Assembly (NCBI GenBank): GCA_932521035.1
Contig: OW051493.1
Span: 6,944,001-7,008,000, forward strand
Direction of reading: 5' to 3'
DNA length: 64,000 nucleotides
Source of the DNA: Oscheius dolichura
Taxonomy: Eukaryota; Nematoda; Chromadorea; Rhabditida; Rhabditidae
Shown here piece by piece: positions 1-12,547 of this stretch (the stretch's first letter is position 1; each line of letters opens with the position of its first letter). The notes under the pieces are model-generated. The model ran no database searches, had not been told where the DNA came from, and was given only the letters and a program-made list of their open reading frames with translations. A program made the position numbers and the translations under genes.

Positions 1-467
1 ATGTGACCAGTGTCTAAAACTAAAATATATGCGATTTATTAAACGGTTTTTTACAGCAGACTTAACCGACAACCGAAATAAACATAGCCGGGATTGTGTT
101 GTTGTTTTGGGAACGAGGGCAGAAGGCGAATAGACAGACGAGGAGAGTGTGGGGAAGATCCTCAAAAAGCCAGGACGGGTCAGCCGTTTATCCCACGCTT
201 TGGGCCGCATTCTGAGCTGAACTTAACAGTAGACCAATGGCTACTACATAGTATACTCGGGGATGACTAGTGGTCAAGATGCCCTTTGTGATCCCCACAA
301 GTTATCTAATTACATTATGCATGGACGAGCTCCTCCAAAGGGGAAAACTGACAACACAATAGCGGGTATAGATAGATGTGGATTATTTCAAATACCGCCG
401 AAAACACCTGCCAGTAATCAGTTGTATCTTAGTTGCTCCAGCTGTCTCCAGACTTGGATCTTCGCAG
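1..467. other. Upstream intergenic region, no gene seen
   Basis: No open frame here shows a recognisable domain or a paralogous counterpart. The stretch is the 5' flank of the first chemoreceptor gene; I see no convincing TATA box or upstream exon. Confidence 0.4.
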
Positions 468-1961
468 ATGACTCGATTCAATCTGACCGGACAGTTCGCC
501 TTCAACGAGGATCTACTGTACTATTCCGAGCTAACGTTTAAAGTGATCAGCACTCCCATTAATATCCTCACCTTTTTCATCATCTATTTCTACTCGACTC
601 CGGATATGAAAGACTACAAAATCCATCTTCTGCTCTACCAGGTAGAGAAATGGCCCATTAGAGGAGTGACAGTTACAGTTCGCCTCGGCTTCTCTTGATT
701 TCCTCATTGGTGTCCTAGGCAGTCCCATACTCTTCCTTCCTATATTATGCGGTACTGGACAAGGATGGCTGCACAGCCTTTTCGGCGTAAGCCCTTACGC
801 CCTCTATGTGAGTACAGACAACTGATAACGGCGTAACGTCTAGGTAGATTATCATATTCACGTACATGTCTTTCGATGTTCACTTCATCGCATTGGGGCC
901 GATATTCTATAGATGGCAACACGTTCTACCGCAGGACTCTTGGATGAAGGCAAAGGTATGAGAGGGGGTGGAGGATCGTCGACACAGCACTTTAGAGCCC
1001 GTAGAACTCTAACATCGTTGAGCGCCGGAAAAATTGGGAATTCTGATCCCAGGAAACCGTAGAGGGGCTTGTTAGGCCATCACAGGGCACGTATCTCGTA
1101 AACAGGCCCACAAGACGGATTCCACCCTTCTATTCCCCAGTTTAGGGTCCAGTGACTCGAATTCTCTGCGAATACGGCTACCTAACCTTTGCCACCCTCC
1201 CCGTCCCGTTCGTCTACTTGGCAGCTGGCGACGATATCGACATTATCAAAAAGGAGTTCCGAATAGTATGCAGCTGTAAATAGCCAGCCAACTTCTGTTT
1301 TTAGAAGTATCCGAACGATGCGGAGCTGGCGGACGTTGAAGGAATATATTGGTTCAATATCGAAAAACATCCGGAATTCATGTATGGCCTGCTCTATCAG
1401 TTCGGCTGGCTGATTTATGCCGTCGTGATGATTGGGATGTGTAATATCAGCATGGTTCTGACACTGAATCAGCTCCGTGTCCACATGAGCGCCGCCACCA
1501 GGAGGATGCACTTCCGCTTCTTGAGGATGATAGCCCTACAGGTGTGTCTTACGGAGCAGAGAAGGAGAACAGTTCTAGACGATGGTTCCCACCGTCTGGC
1601 TCGTGGTGCCTATGGTTTATGTGATGACGATTATCATCGAAGACATCCGCTTCCATAGGATACAAGGCGGGGCCATCCTCCAATTAACTCAACTGGTCAC
1701 CCTTCAGATGTTAACAACCTCGCCGTCGTTTTAATATCTTCCCATGGTCTGGTTGTCTCGATTTACCTCCTCTCCTCCAACCAAGCCTACAGAATGACTC
1801 TCTATTCATTTTTCGCTGTTCCAATACGGTTAGCAATACGTCTGATCAGACTTTACGAGTCTTTCAGAAAATTGTTTGGAATGCCTGAGCATGCTCCTTT
1901 TTCGGCTGCCACAAGTGCTCTCGGTCCAAGTTCGGCAGCAAACGTCGCAACTGTCTTATAA
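468..1961 (+). CDS. srh/str-type seven-TM chemoreceptor 1
   Basis: Seven exons: 468-641, 679-807, 848-955, 1146-1265, 1305-1541, 1579-1666 and 1708-1961, giving about 369 aa. Every exon aligns with the tandem neighbour at 2402-3789, which fixes the start and splice sites. The first TM follows an NLTGQFA motif, TM2/3 carries the LDF...P...G.GQG pattern, the third intracellular loop has SAATRRMHFRFLRMIALQ (the nematode str/srh 'T...q..fl.al.iQ' block), and the last exon carries the SHG motif before TM7. Such proteins are nematode chemosensory GPCRs of ciliated neurons (family knowledge); the ligand cannot be inferred. Intron 6 (1667-1707) must begin with GC, not GT, to keep phase with the paralogue. 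The C-terminal tail is longer than in the neighbour. The alternative is a pseudogene with a mutated donor. Confidence 0.8.
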
Positions 1962-1979
1962 AAGAGAATAGAGAGATAT

Positions 1980-1993
1980 AATAAACGTTTATT
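1980..1993. terminator. Palindromic polyadenylation signal
   Basis: AATAAACGTTTATT reads the same on both strands, placing an AATAAA hexamer 18 bases after the stop of the chemoreceptor and another on the minus strand facing it. Confidence 0.5.
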
Positions 1994-2136
1994 GACCGTT
2001 GACGAGGTTTCCTCCTATTGACTGCCTCGAAATCCTCGAGGTAGACGTCGTGGTTGGCTATCTCGTCGACCAAGGCCAGGAGGATGCGCTCCATCTGGTC
2101 AATCCTCTCGGCGACCTCGCCGGCCCAGTTCTGCTC
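1994..2136 (-). pseudogene. Orphan coding-like exon, family unknown
   Basis: On the minus strand an acceptor (ATCTAG) precedes a frame starting EQNWAGEVAERIDQMER, a helical, acid/hydrophobic stretch that looks coding. No upstream exon, start or in-frame stop before the minus-strand AATAAA could be found, and the frame runs on into the antisense of the chemoreceptor. It may be the relic of a convergent gene. I do not recognise it. Confidence 0.3.
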
Positions 2137-2401
2137 CTAGATGAAGGCCACGTTGTCAGTCAAATGCCGGTGTGAAACAGAAATCGAAAAGAAACGGAGG
2201 TGTTCCTTGGGGAGAAGTGTGTTCTCTCCTCGCCTCTCCAGATCTGTGCTTTGACCCCCTCCCCCGGTGCACTTCTCCGCTCTTCGGGTCTCGTACTCTG
2301 AACAACAGGTGATCTAATGAATATTCTACCAAATGCTAAAATGACAAATAATCCAGTTCCATTTTTGCTTACCGCCTCTCCATTCGTATTTATTTCTAAA
2401 A

Positions 2402-3789
2402 ATGTTCGTCCATTTGAACTTATCCGGGCAGTTCGCCTACAGCGAAGGCTTCTACAACTACGGGATGCTGGTGTCTCAGGTCGTGGGGACTGTTATCAAT
2501 CTGTTTACGTTGTTCATCGTCTGGAGATATTCTACCGCGGAGATGGCCAACTATAAGAAACACTTGATCATCTATGTGGTGAGCAAGAGTTCCCCATTTA
2601 TGGCCTTTGAAAAGGAGGCTGGCCGACCCTTTCTTCTCGTGTATCGCTCTACAGCTACCGTATACCGCTGTGTTTATGGGTTGTTTTCAGTTCGCTTCTG
2701 GATTTCTGGACTTCGGGGTGGATACTCTGTCAACCCCGATCTTCTTCCTCCCTCTCCCGGCCGGCACCTGCCAAGGCCTCCTGCGTACCCTATTCGGCCT
2801 GGGTACTTTTCAAGTCTACGTGAGTTATCCTCCTCTGAACTGCATTTCCCCACCATTTCGATGAATCAAGGAGACATTTCCAGATAATAATGCTGACCTA
2901 CTGTGGCGCCTCGCTGCACTTCGTCTGTGCAAACCTGATCTTCTATCGTTGGCAGCTGATATTACCGAATGAGAATTATTGGAAGACCAAAGTGGACAAC
3001 ACCGTCCTTTTAAATGTCCCGATCTCTAGAATAAGAAGTCGTGGTGTCTGTTGAACTATGGCTACATGCCAACGGCCATTTTTGCTCCCATGCTGTGCTA
3101 TGTCACAGCTCTGGATACCGATGAAAACGTGAAGGCCGAGTTCAAACAGGTAGACGGTGTTCTCTAAATCGATCAGCTTAACCAGGCCTATCCCAATGAT
3201 TCACAACTAGTGGAGGTGGATGGCTTCTACTGGGCCAACCTTCAAAAGCATCCTCAAATTGTGCTGGCCCTCGTCTTCCATACGATTTCTTTCGGTAAGG
3301 TTCTATAATTTTCTCGCTTTTCCTTAAAATAACCCGCTCCTCCCCCGTTCCAGTCCTTATGATGGCCATCGTCTTCTTCTGTTCCCTCCATTCATATGGC
3401 GTCCTCCAGGACATGACCAACAGTATGAGCGAAACCACTCGAAAAGCCCAAAAACGCTTTCTGCGGCAGCTGCTCATCCAGGTAACCGTCTTCCCCGTAA
3501 AAGTCATCCTCCCTCTAGACCATGGTTCCAATGGCCCAGATTGAGCTGCCCACCGTTTATTGGATTCAAATTGTCCAGTATCAGATACGGTTTCCGGGGA
3601 TGCAGAGTAAGACACAGTTAGACAGCTGTCATGTCTTTAGATGTCACCAATTTCACCTTCATAGTGTTCTGCACCCACGGGGCAGTCGCCTCCCTCTTCC
3701 TGCTTTATATGAATCGGCCATATCGGCAGGTTGTCCGTAATACGCTCGTCGTCCCGTTTCGGTTGGTCCCAGCAGCGATAAAACAATAA
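2402..3789 (+). CDS. srh/str-type seven-TM chemoreceptor 2
   Basis: Eight exons: 2402-2578, 2691-2819, 2884-2991, 3030-3149, 3186-3294, 3354-3481, 3519-3606 and 3641-3789, about 335 aa. It is a tandem paralogue of the gene at 468-1961 with identical exon lengths except that exon 5 is split by an extra intron (3295-3353) and the C-terminus is shorter. Diagnostic features are NLSGQFA at the start of TM1, FLDF...P...G.CQG in TM2/3, MSETTRKAQKRFLRQLLIQ before TM6 and FCTHGAVAS followed by NRPYRQ near the end, the usual srh/str C-terminal signature. Predicted chemosensory GPCR. The last intron carries the motif CACAGTTAGACAGC seen in introns of other genes in this window. Confidence 0.85.
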
Positions 3790-6700
3790 GGTGTCCCAGG
3801 AAATGTCTCCGTCTCGAGAGAAGGAAGAGCATCCAAGTGGCGCCGCTGGCCACGGCAGTCGAGGGAGTGTCCCGGATAGACTGAAGCAGCTTCTTCCTTT
3901 TATGACTATCCAAATAATTTAATGTCCATTATTATTAACTAGCAGTCGATATTAAAGAAGGAAACAAAACAGGAGAGGAGACGTGAACGAGATGGCCTAG
4001 GTTTCTCAATGTAGGAAGAGGACACGCGCCGGCGGTTTCGGCACACTAAAGCAGACTGTAAACAAAAAATTATAAAGGTACAACCCGTGTAAGAGACCAA
4101 AAGCTACCTGCTACACAGATAATGAAGCTGGAAATTCTGTTTGAGAAGAACCGCAAAGGAGCAAAATACGATGGCCCGCCAAAATAGCTACAAGATCCGC
4201 AGCATGCCCTTCTGCTCCCTGATCTGTGTTTTGATCTCCCGACCAAGAATAATCACTATTGAGCAAATACAAGCTCTGCAAGAGGGTCCCCCCACACGTG
4301 TGCTCAAATGAATACTTCTCCTTGTTTCAGCTCTCGCTGCTCGGGTTTCAATGAGCTACGCTAGACACCTACACACATGACATGACCTGATCCTTAATTG
4401 CAATCCCTCTCCCTGTCCCCTCCTGATCCGACCAAAGGGGAACGACTGCTCGGATGTTTGGGAATGATGCAAAAGAAAGTTCGTTTCCCAAGAATCCTGC
4501 ACCCTCGACGGCATTTGCGCAGTTCCGATGGGTGCATCCAGCCGTGGCTCCTTTTGCAGAAAGTGTTTATGGATAAACAAATTTTGAAATGGCCCACGAG
4601 TTCCTCCCTGTTTATCCTCTCTCCTTCCGTCAACAGCCCTTTTAGTAATGTTTCTATTCTTCGGACTCGTCGCCGTTTATCTGCTCCACACATAATCCAA
4701 TTAGTCTGACCAGTCTCCCGGGCTATAGTTATCCTCCGCTTCCTTCCTATTAAAATATCCTCTTTTTAATGAGGGAAATATGTTTAAATCGGATGATTTC
4801 AGCGGGGGTTAATCTCAATTTTTCGTATTCGATCTCTCCGCCGCCATTCACAGGTGTACTCGCTAAAGTGGAAAATGTAATAAGAGCATAATTGAGGCTG
4901 GAAATAGACGAGGGAGGTGTATTTTACGGCTGAGGAGAGAACATCAAAATATACGGTTTATTCGCTTTGCCTAATTAGGTTCCCTTTAAAAAAGAGACTC
5001 TCTATTGCCCGTTTTGTATTCCGTGCAATAGAATCTCCCCAAAGCGTGACTCCTTCAGGAGAAACGACTTCTCGTGTTGTAACCAAAAAAAGATACAGTA
5101 CCCCGTCTCCTCTCTTTGACTACCAAACCTTTCCCAGAAAAGTAATAAAACTAATTGAACTGGATATGATATCAGCACCTCCTCCCACCACCCGTAAATT
5201 TCATTTTCTGGGGTTGTACTTCCGTATTTCTGTTCCCTGTCATTGCACACTTCCGCCTCCTTGCCTGATTCATTAAACTCAAAAAGGATGTAGAGTACTT
5301 CACAGCTTCTTTAGATTCTCGGCCAACTATGCCCCGCCCTATCTGCCCTAGGAGCATTTTACAAGGGAACTGGGGCAGATCGGCTAAAGACAGTTTTGTG
5401 CAACGGCCCACCGCCTTTGCAAACCTCCCGTCTCGGGTTGCTACAAATGGGACATAATAAGGGCGCGCGGTTCTTTGCGAGAGACTGTCCGGGACACGCA
5501 GTGTTACAGTAGACAACAGGGGTCACCATGTATTGCTGTTTCTCGTCTGCCACACTGGCCTCCAGGCCGGGCAGGGCATGCTCTTGAAGGTGCCTTCTTT
5601 TGGCGAAGAGAAGCCGAAAGGTGCAGACTTCTTACACTCGATCTCCAGGAGATTGCCAGTCTGCACAGTTCTTGCGCGGCGGCATGACGTTGTCTACCGT
5701 AAATAACGCGTTATTTCTGCAACATCGAGAAACGGGTTATTCTTCCTACCTTCCCTGGCCCACTCTACATAAAAGATGACTCATTTGACGTCAGAGAACA
5801 ATTGCGGTTGGTTGGTTCTCGGGGGTCACTTTATGTTATAAAAAGGGGGAGGGGAAGAGGCGAGGAGGAGGAGGTCACTCGCATCACTTCCTCTCTTTTC
5901 CGGTTATTTTTTCCAGTTGATCGTTGGCATTTTAATTATTTGCAGTTGAATAGGCATCCGGCCTTTTTTGAGCTACTCTTGGAACTAAATTAAAACTGGC
6001 CAGAAGTACATTTCACGGGAAGGACGGATGATGGGGGTGGGGAGATTAGACGTCTTCTGTTAGCCGGAGGATGGGCTGGAAGCGGAGGGACCGGGAACCT
6101 GGTGTCGACATTCTCTTCCATTTTGTAGAAGACATCGGGTGCCGTAACATGTAACAACATACTATATGTACCCACTGCCCCTTTGATTCCAGTTAAATGT
6201 CCTTCGCCTTTCCGCCCGGGCCGCTCAGAAGCTGGAATGAGCTGACCTCCCAATTGTCCTAATTCTTTATCTAACCAGTCCAAGAGTACCCCAATTTTTG
6301 GAGGAAGACCATTTTTGCTTCTCATTTGTTTTCATCAGGTCTGCTCTGAGCTCTGCCCAAAAAAACCTATAGACTGCTTTCTGCGAGACTAATATCTCGA
6401 CAATCCGTTGAGGGTGGCTGCTAAACCCTTTCCCTCTCGAGTAGCGGTCAAAATGGGGGGTGTTATGGGGGATGATCTCTAGCAGTAGACTGGCCTAGTC
6501 AGGTTGCAAGCTGCTTTTATGTGCTAATGACGTCTCTCGTGAAGCAGACATAAAAACTCGAAACGAGAGGGTGGGCATGATGTTATGTTATTCTATACTC
6601 CCTGTTGAAATAGGAGTATATAAGGAAGGGAGTACTGTATCCTCCCGGTTATAATAAAGGGCGCAGGCCCGCCTTTGCCCAATTCGGTTAATTTCTACTC

Positions 6701-9700
6701 CTCCTCCTCCCCCTTCTGCACGCTCCTAAACCTCTCCTAAACATTTAGCCCGTCTGCCCATTAAACCTAGTGTCTCTCTCTCTATTTCCGGTGGTGAGTC
6801 AGAGAATTCCTATCTCTGCAAAAGAAGAAACCAGTTCTTAGTCCAAATAATGACGCGTTCCTCCTAATTTGGTCTCCCACCTCCTCCTCTTCCGATTTAT
6901 TTCTTCGGAAATTAGTACTTCTAGTCTCGTGCATTCAACCTATTACTCTCTCTCGAACTTAATTAAAAGGACGGGGGTGAATCTCTGGTGTGACGTAGGG
7001 AAGGACGGAGTGGGCACACATGGACGTGTCTACAAAGAGAGGGGGACGTGTTCCTTTTTTGGGTTACTGTATCCTATTAATTACATTATCCAGCTAGTTT
7101 ACGTAAAATGAGGGGATAGTCGCATCCTCCCTGGTGCTGCCCTCCTCCCAGTTACTGTCCACCTCCCAGTGCACCTCCTGGCACAGTGACCTCCAGTACT
7201 CGCCTAACTTCGCCCCTTCCAGTCAGCCATGAGATCTCTGTCCAGTTTTCTCTCTCTCCTTTTTGATCTACCAAAAACCGTCCTCCTCCCCTCGGTGCCC
7301 CCTCCACAACATTCCTGAACAGTCAACAACGGCTGCGGACCCTTGTCCAACAATACAGATGACGTCGATCACGGGAGCCATTTTCCGATTTCAAAGTCGT
7401 AACTACAACTGGGATTTGAGGCGGGGGATTGTCACTGGAAGCTGTTGTTTATGCCGGGAGGGGGTTGATGATCCATAAGGGACGAGAGTGACCACGTACC
7501 TTTCCTCTACCCCAGGATTACTGTAGTTGTAGTCATCCCGAGAGGACATTGTGAACTCTGTGATCAGCTATTATTTATTCTATTTAAATAAACACGCGCC
7601 CTTTATACTAGATACGGGGGATGGCTGCTCTCGGATGCGTGTGTTTTACTTTCACCTGCTCGTGACTTATAGTACAACGCAGTCACACGATGAGAAACGA
7701 TTCTGTGCTTTCAGAAAGACTACTGTGTAACCTTTTCTTCTTATTTTATAAGAAAAATCAGGTTAGACAGCTCGACAGGGCAGAGGAGGATAGCGCGCCC
7801 ATGCTTGTTGTGCCTAATCCCACCAAGAGATTATCCCTGATCTCCTCCTCTCTCCTTTTGTTTTTTATCCTTTTCCTCTTCCAATTTGTTCCGTATTCAG
7901 TCCTCGGCCGACTGAACAAACAAAATCCCCTGCCTTTTAAAAATTCTGTATGCTCCCATGTCCTCCGCCTTGAAAATGGAGACTCAATGGAATTCGTCGA
8001 GTTCTTTGAAGGCGCGGGCACACGTCACACTTTTTGCCTTTTTTGCACCTGGGACCATATAAGATATTTAAAAAGTGGAATATTTTTTTGATCCTTTTTG
8101 ATTTTCGCTGACGTCCGGCGACTGGTCACACCTGCGCGGGGGAGAAGAAGATCGGCACCACCTCGTTTGTTTTCTCCTCCTGCCTCTTTTATTTAGATGT
8201 ACGTTTTTATTTTTAAAAGAGAAAATTGAAATTGGTTGACATCGAGGGCTGTTTTCGGACAATAGGCACCTTTCTTTTCTGTTCATCAGAGTGCGGAGGG
8301 GACCGTTTGTTCGAGATGTCTGACAAATGCTGTGAGCCGCCTTCTCTCGCTGACTGTAGAGCCCCCCTTCCTTTTGCCACTTCCACACAAAACAATGCAG
8401 GGGAGAGTTAGAGTTAGCAAGTGAGGCCAAGCTACCATGTGCTCCAGTCTTCAAATATCTCGAAGGCCAACTCCTGTCGCTCATGGTCCAATCCTCCCGC
8501 CCCCTTTGAACCGTAGCAGAGCCTGGAAGTCCTGAGAACAGTTTCCATGGCTGTATGACACAGATAATAGTCAAGAGTTCCATCATAATCCCTCTTTGTT
8601 TTGTTTTCTTGAGATACAGATCCTCGTTCATGGTTAAATATAGGCCGACTTGTTCTGGATCGTCTTATCCTCCGTGGCCGGGAGCTATTGGCATTCGGGG
8701 CCGGTGAGAACGAACTATCCCCCTTCCTGACCGTCTCGGTCATCTGACATCATCGCTTTCCCTGGCCCCCCGAATTCCTAAAACTCTCTCTCTCTCTCCC
8801 AGTCGCCCCTTGTTCCCAGAATAACTTCCCCGGGCCACTTGTCATCCCTTCTAAAAACTCGAGAATATATGATTGTTATTCCTTCCTATCTGCGTAATTA
8901 CTCTCCTAATTCCCTCCCTCGACACCCTCTGCCCCGACATTTCCGGATGACGAGGGTCCCGAAGAGTTTGCAATAGACAGGACTTGAGTAGTCTCGTTTG
9001 AGTGTTCTTTATCTTCTCGAGACCTTCAGATGACCAGCCGTGACGCCGACTACTAATCGGGGATCGGCCGCCTCCGCCCTCCTCTCTGAAGAAGACCACG
9101 CGCAGCCCTCGTCCCCTCCGTATAGTTTGATTATAATGGGCCCCCGAATTTAGCAGGGAGAGATTGAGTCACTCCGGACACACATGCAACCAGGCCCCCT
9201 TGAAAGTCCTATTTTTGGCGGGTGGAACGCCTATTTTGAGAGAGGGCAGTAGCCACCCCACGCCGTATTGAAACCATAGAGTTGGGCATATTTCAATTTC
9301 AACACGCTCTCTTGATTTCCGTTCTTTACGAGATGGAGAAGAAGGCTTCCTAATGCCCGGGGACATGTCTACAATAACAAGGAAATGAAGAGGAGGAGGC
9401 AGTGGAAGAGACATCCGTGACCTGTCTCCTCCACTCGTTCCTCTCCTCTTCAGGTCACCAGTAAATAACAACAACTGATGTCATTTTCTTACTTCAATTC
9501 TCACAAAGTTTACAGGAATATCCTGCAGAAATCGGATCCATGCTCCCTTTTCCCACTCTTCTATTCCTCTATTTTCCAACTTTGGGCCAAAAAGGAGTGC
9601 AACATTCAGTATTCAGGGTGCCTGCAACCCTTCATCTTTCGGGGTTTTAAAGCTTTGTTGTCCCGCAGTACTGTTGCTTTTTCTCTTTAATATAGACCGT

Positions 9701-10504
9701 ACCACCTGCTTAGTACACGTCTCCGTGCCTTTTTCTGTTCTGATCTCTCAATCTGTCTCGGTGTGCCGGGTAGAAGGACCCTTTCTCCCTTGGAATCAGT
9801 ACAGCCGTTCCCCTTGAAATATACATTCTATTCGAAGCTGGCCCTGCCACCGTAAAGGTGAAATTGAGCCTCTTCCCTCTCTTGTCCCCGGCCTCCACCT
9901 GGTCCTCTCGACCCAGACCTGCCCTCCTCCCCTCAAAGAGTAGGCGGCATGTTTCCAATCTAAGAGAGTCTGTAACACACGCCACGAGCAGCAGTTGTCC
10001 TGATGTCACCGCTGGCTTTAATTGGCTCAACTAAATCGAATAGTCCTTAAAAAAGGAGGTCTCGATGGGGGTGGAGAACAGCAGTTCGATGAGCTGTGGG
10101 AAACATGTCTCTTCAAATTTCGACTGCCCAATTTATATAAACAAAAACTGTGGGTCCCTTTCGATCTTTTGATCCCTTCATTCCAATCTACAGTAATACA
10201 GGCGGCCTATACCGTAACCTCCTCTGCCCTCCGAGGAGCTGCCTTACTCATGCGTGGTTCCACCGTCTAATCCAACACAACTTCAACAGGATATAAGATT
10301 ACGTACTTCTTTATTTTCCTGTTTTTTCCCTTTCGCTACGTATGATCTCATGAACACAGGGGCACGTCAAATCCCTCGAGAGGCCAATTGGTTACCGCCT
10401 TCCCGGAGGAGGCACTGTTCTTGACTAGCGCACTGTACGCCCCTTTATAAGGGATATCCTCCTATGCCTATAAACCAAAGGCGCATTCGAGCAGGAGCTG
10501 CAAA
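3790..10504. other. 6.7-kb gene-poor region
   Basis: No frame shows a recognisable domain, splice-consistent exons or paralogy. The sequence is rich in pyrimidine tracts and short low-complexity runs. Promoter-like pieces occur (an AP-1/CRE plus TATA cluster near 5777-5846; a TATA-like TATATAAGG near 6612) but no product could be attached to them. Long non-coding transcripts cannot be excluded. Confidence 0.45.
5777..5846 (+). promoter_or_regulatory. bZIP-site plus TATA promoter-like cluster
   Basis: A TGACTCA (AP-1) site at 5777-5783, a full palindromic CRE TGACGTCA at 5786-5793 and TATAAAAAGG at 5837-5846 lie within 70 bp in core-promoter order. No convincing coding exon follows, so this may drive a non-coding RNA or a gene whose first exon I missed. 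Confidence 0.35.
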
Positions 10505-10651
10505 ATGTTCCCACTCTTTTTGTATCCTGGCCTTTCTCATTTCCGCCAGAATAGCCTCCCCCGCGGGAGGAGTGTCACCCTCTTCGTCCTGCTGATTTGT
10601 CACCTCCTCCTCCATTTTTATGTGGTTGCGCTCATTTCCCCCATAATTTGA
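10505..10651 (+). CDS. Possible 48-aa membrane micropeptide
   Basis: A TATA-like CCTATAAACC lies about 35 bp upstream of an ATG opening a 48-codon frame whose C-terminal half (VTLFVLLICHLLLHFYVV) is a plausible TM helix. There is no paralogue and no intron, so this is a weak prediction resting only on promoter spacing and hydrophobicity. Confidence 0.2.
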   Translation: MFPLFLYPGLSHFRQNSLPRGRSVTLFVLLICHLLLHFYVVALISPII

Positions 10652-11401
10652 GTTAGATGGGAAGGGCTAATAACAAGCTGGACACGAAAACTCGACGTCA
10701 TCAAACGGGTAATGCATAGTTAACGCTCCATTGTCTTCGTGGCCGAGATTTTGGACAATTCGACTCTTTTCTTCCTTATTGACTGCCACAGTTAGACAGT
10801 CTGCTCCATTTTTATAGTCTCAAAGAAAAAATAAAGGAGTTTGTGGCTGATTTTTGGCCTCTACGAAGAAATTATACGCAATGAGATTTCTCGCCCCAGC
10901 TTCTTTCTCGTCCATTTGTACGCGTTGAATTATTCAAAATAATCGGAAATAATTGACCGTCACCATGACTTATTTATAGACAAATCAAATCCTCCCGGCA
11001 TAGAGAGAGAGAAAAAAACAATTGGCTGACGACGTCTAGTTGTTTTCTTTCCACTTCTCTTCTAGTCGAATACGTAATCTGACGTTTTTCAATACGGGGG
11101 TTCTTCCGTTTTCGGCAGGGGTGGAAAACGGGGACAGCAAGAATCACTTGTCAGGGAAGAAGACCCAATGGCTCGGGCATGACAGAAAACTCGACGTGCC
11201 AGGTGGCCCCCTATTGTCATATCTATGGTACCATAAGCCTGCCGACCAAGGGGAACAGGAGGAGGCTCAAGGGGAGATCCGTGGTGGCCCAGTTCAGACT
11301 TGTCCTCCTATCCTCCCTGTCCACTATCCGACTTTTCTACCTCCTCCTCTTTATTTACTCCCTCTTTCTCGACAACTAATACCAATTTCCCCCGTTTCCA
11401 G

Positions 11402-11870
11402 ATGAATAAACAGAGTCTATTCTGGTTGCTACTACTGTTACTGTGCTCCTTGGTCTCCTCCCGGCCCTATCTGGTGAGGCGGATCCCCCTCGTCTATAAA
11501 AGGGTCCCCTACGCAGCAGATGGCTATTTTATGGACGTCAGTATTTCTCACCTCTTCAATGAGAAAAATAATCAACTTTTAGTCTTATGATGATGTGCCA
11601 AGGGGGTGGAGGAAACGGCGGTCACAACCGGATGAAATACCGGAAGAGCCAGAATATCCCGATGAATTCTCAGCAGATCCATTTGAGGTTGGTTTTTTTT
11701 TAATTTGGGCAAGTTAGAACGGGCACATAAGACAAGTTAAACAGAAAAAAGTTCAAATAGGCGGCGACAGTAATCCGGGCACCCTGGGAGTTGGGAGGAC
11801 GATGCCTAGGCCGGCGCCTTGTTTCACCCTGCCCGCTCGGAAATTAACTGCGTACCAGCTTAATCTATGA
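11402..11870 (+). CDS. Small secreted, dibasic-site precursor
   Basis: The ATG directly follows GTTTCCAG, as expected for a trans-spliced or 5'-UTR-spliced start. Exon 1 (11402-11536) encodes a signal peptide (FWLLLLLLCSLVSS) and a chain with dibasic sites RR and KR; exon 2 (11583-11687) continues in phase with a KRR site and an acidic E/D/P tail. A third exon is uncertain: acceptors at 11744 (stop at 11870) and 11760 (stop at 11847) are both possible. Signal peptide plus repeated dibasic sites suggests a processed secreted peptide such as a neuropeptide-like precursor, but no known peptide motif is visible. Confidence 0.5.
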
Positions 11871-12168
11871 GAGTTGTTCGAAGAAATTCTAATTAAAATG
11901 AATAAATCCAGATGCGCGGCTTGCTGTCCCCGCCGCCGTGACCCGCCACCCCATTTCTGCCGATTTTGGACGAGTGCCTGCCGTTTTTTCCCGCTTTTTC
12001 GTAGAATACCTTCACGTAGCATGCACCCTATCTGCTAACCATGAAAAATATTCTGTTTTATTCTAGTAACCCCCAAAATTAGGAAGCAGCAGCCACCATC
12101 AAGGCCCGTCTGCCGCCGGGAGTCGCGTAACCGGTCTCTCTCAACTGTGTTGTCGTCGTCGGCTGTGA

Positions 12169-12189
12169 TCTCTCTCTCTCTCTCTCTCT
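12169..12189. repeat. (TC)n microsatellite
   Basis: About ten uninterrupted TC dinucleotides in a gene-free stretch. Confidence 0.9.
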
Positions 12190-12547
12190 TTTTTATAAAT
12201 ATTTCTCTGTTCGTTTTCTGTTGTTTTATTAGCACTCTCGTCTCTATTAGATGATCTCTTTATGCACCACCTTTTTTGCTGTGATCTTTTATGTCTGCTC
12301 TTATTTTTTTATAAAGATGATATTGTTTGAAAAAAAGAAGAAGAATAAAATAAATACGTCATTATGAGGTGGTTCACGTTTGAATCGGAGATCGAGATCG
12401 AGGGGAACAGGTGGAATATTGATGGAAAGATGAAAAGATCGTACGGGGGAGAGCAGGGAGTGCAGCAACAGCGATGATTCGTACTGGTGGGGAGGATACT
12501 GCCGTCCTCCCTCTTCTGTGACCGAGCTCAGCGGGTTAGCCGATGTT

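Noticed and set aside
6534..6569. CTCTCGT/ACGAGAG inverted repeat
   Set aside because: Seven-base arms with a 22-base loop are expected by chance in a window this size.
7690..8743. Hydrophobic or charged frames of 100-190 codons on both strands
   Set aside because: Low-complexity, overlapping on opposite strands, no paralogue or domain; likely chance frames in pyrimidine/purine-biased DNA.
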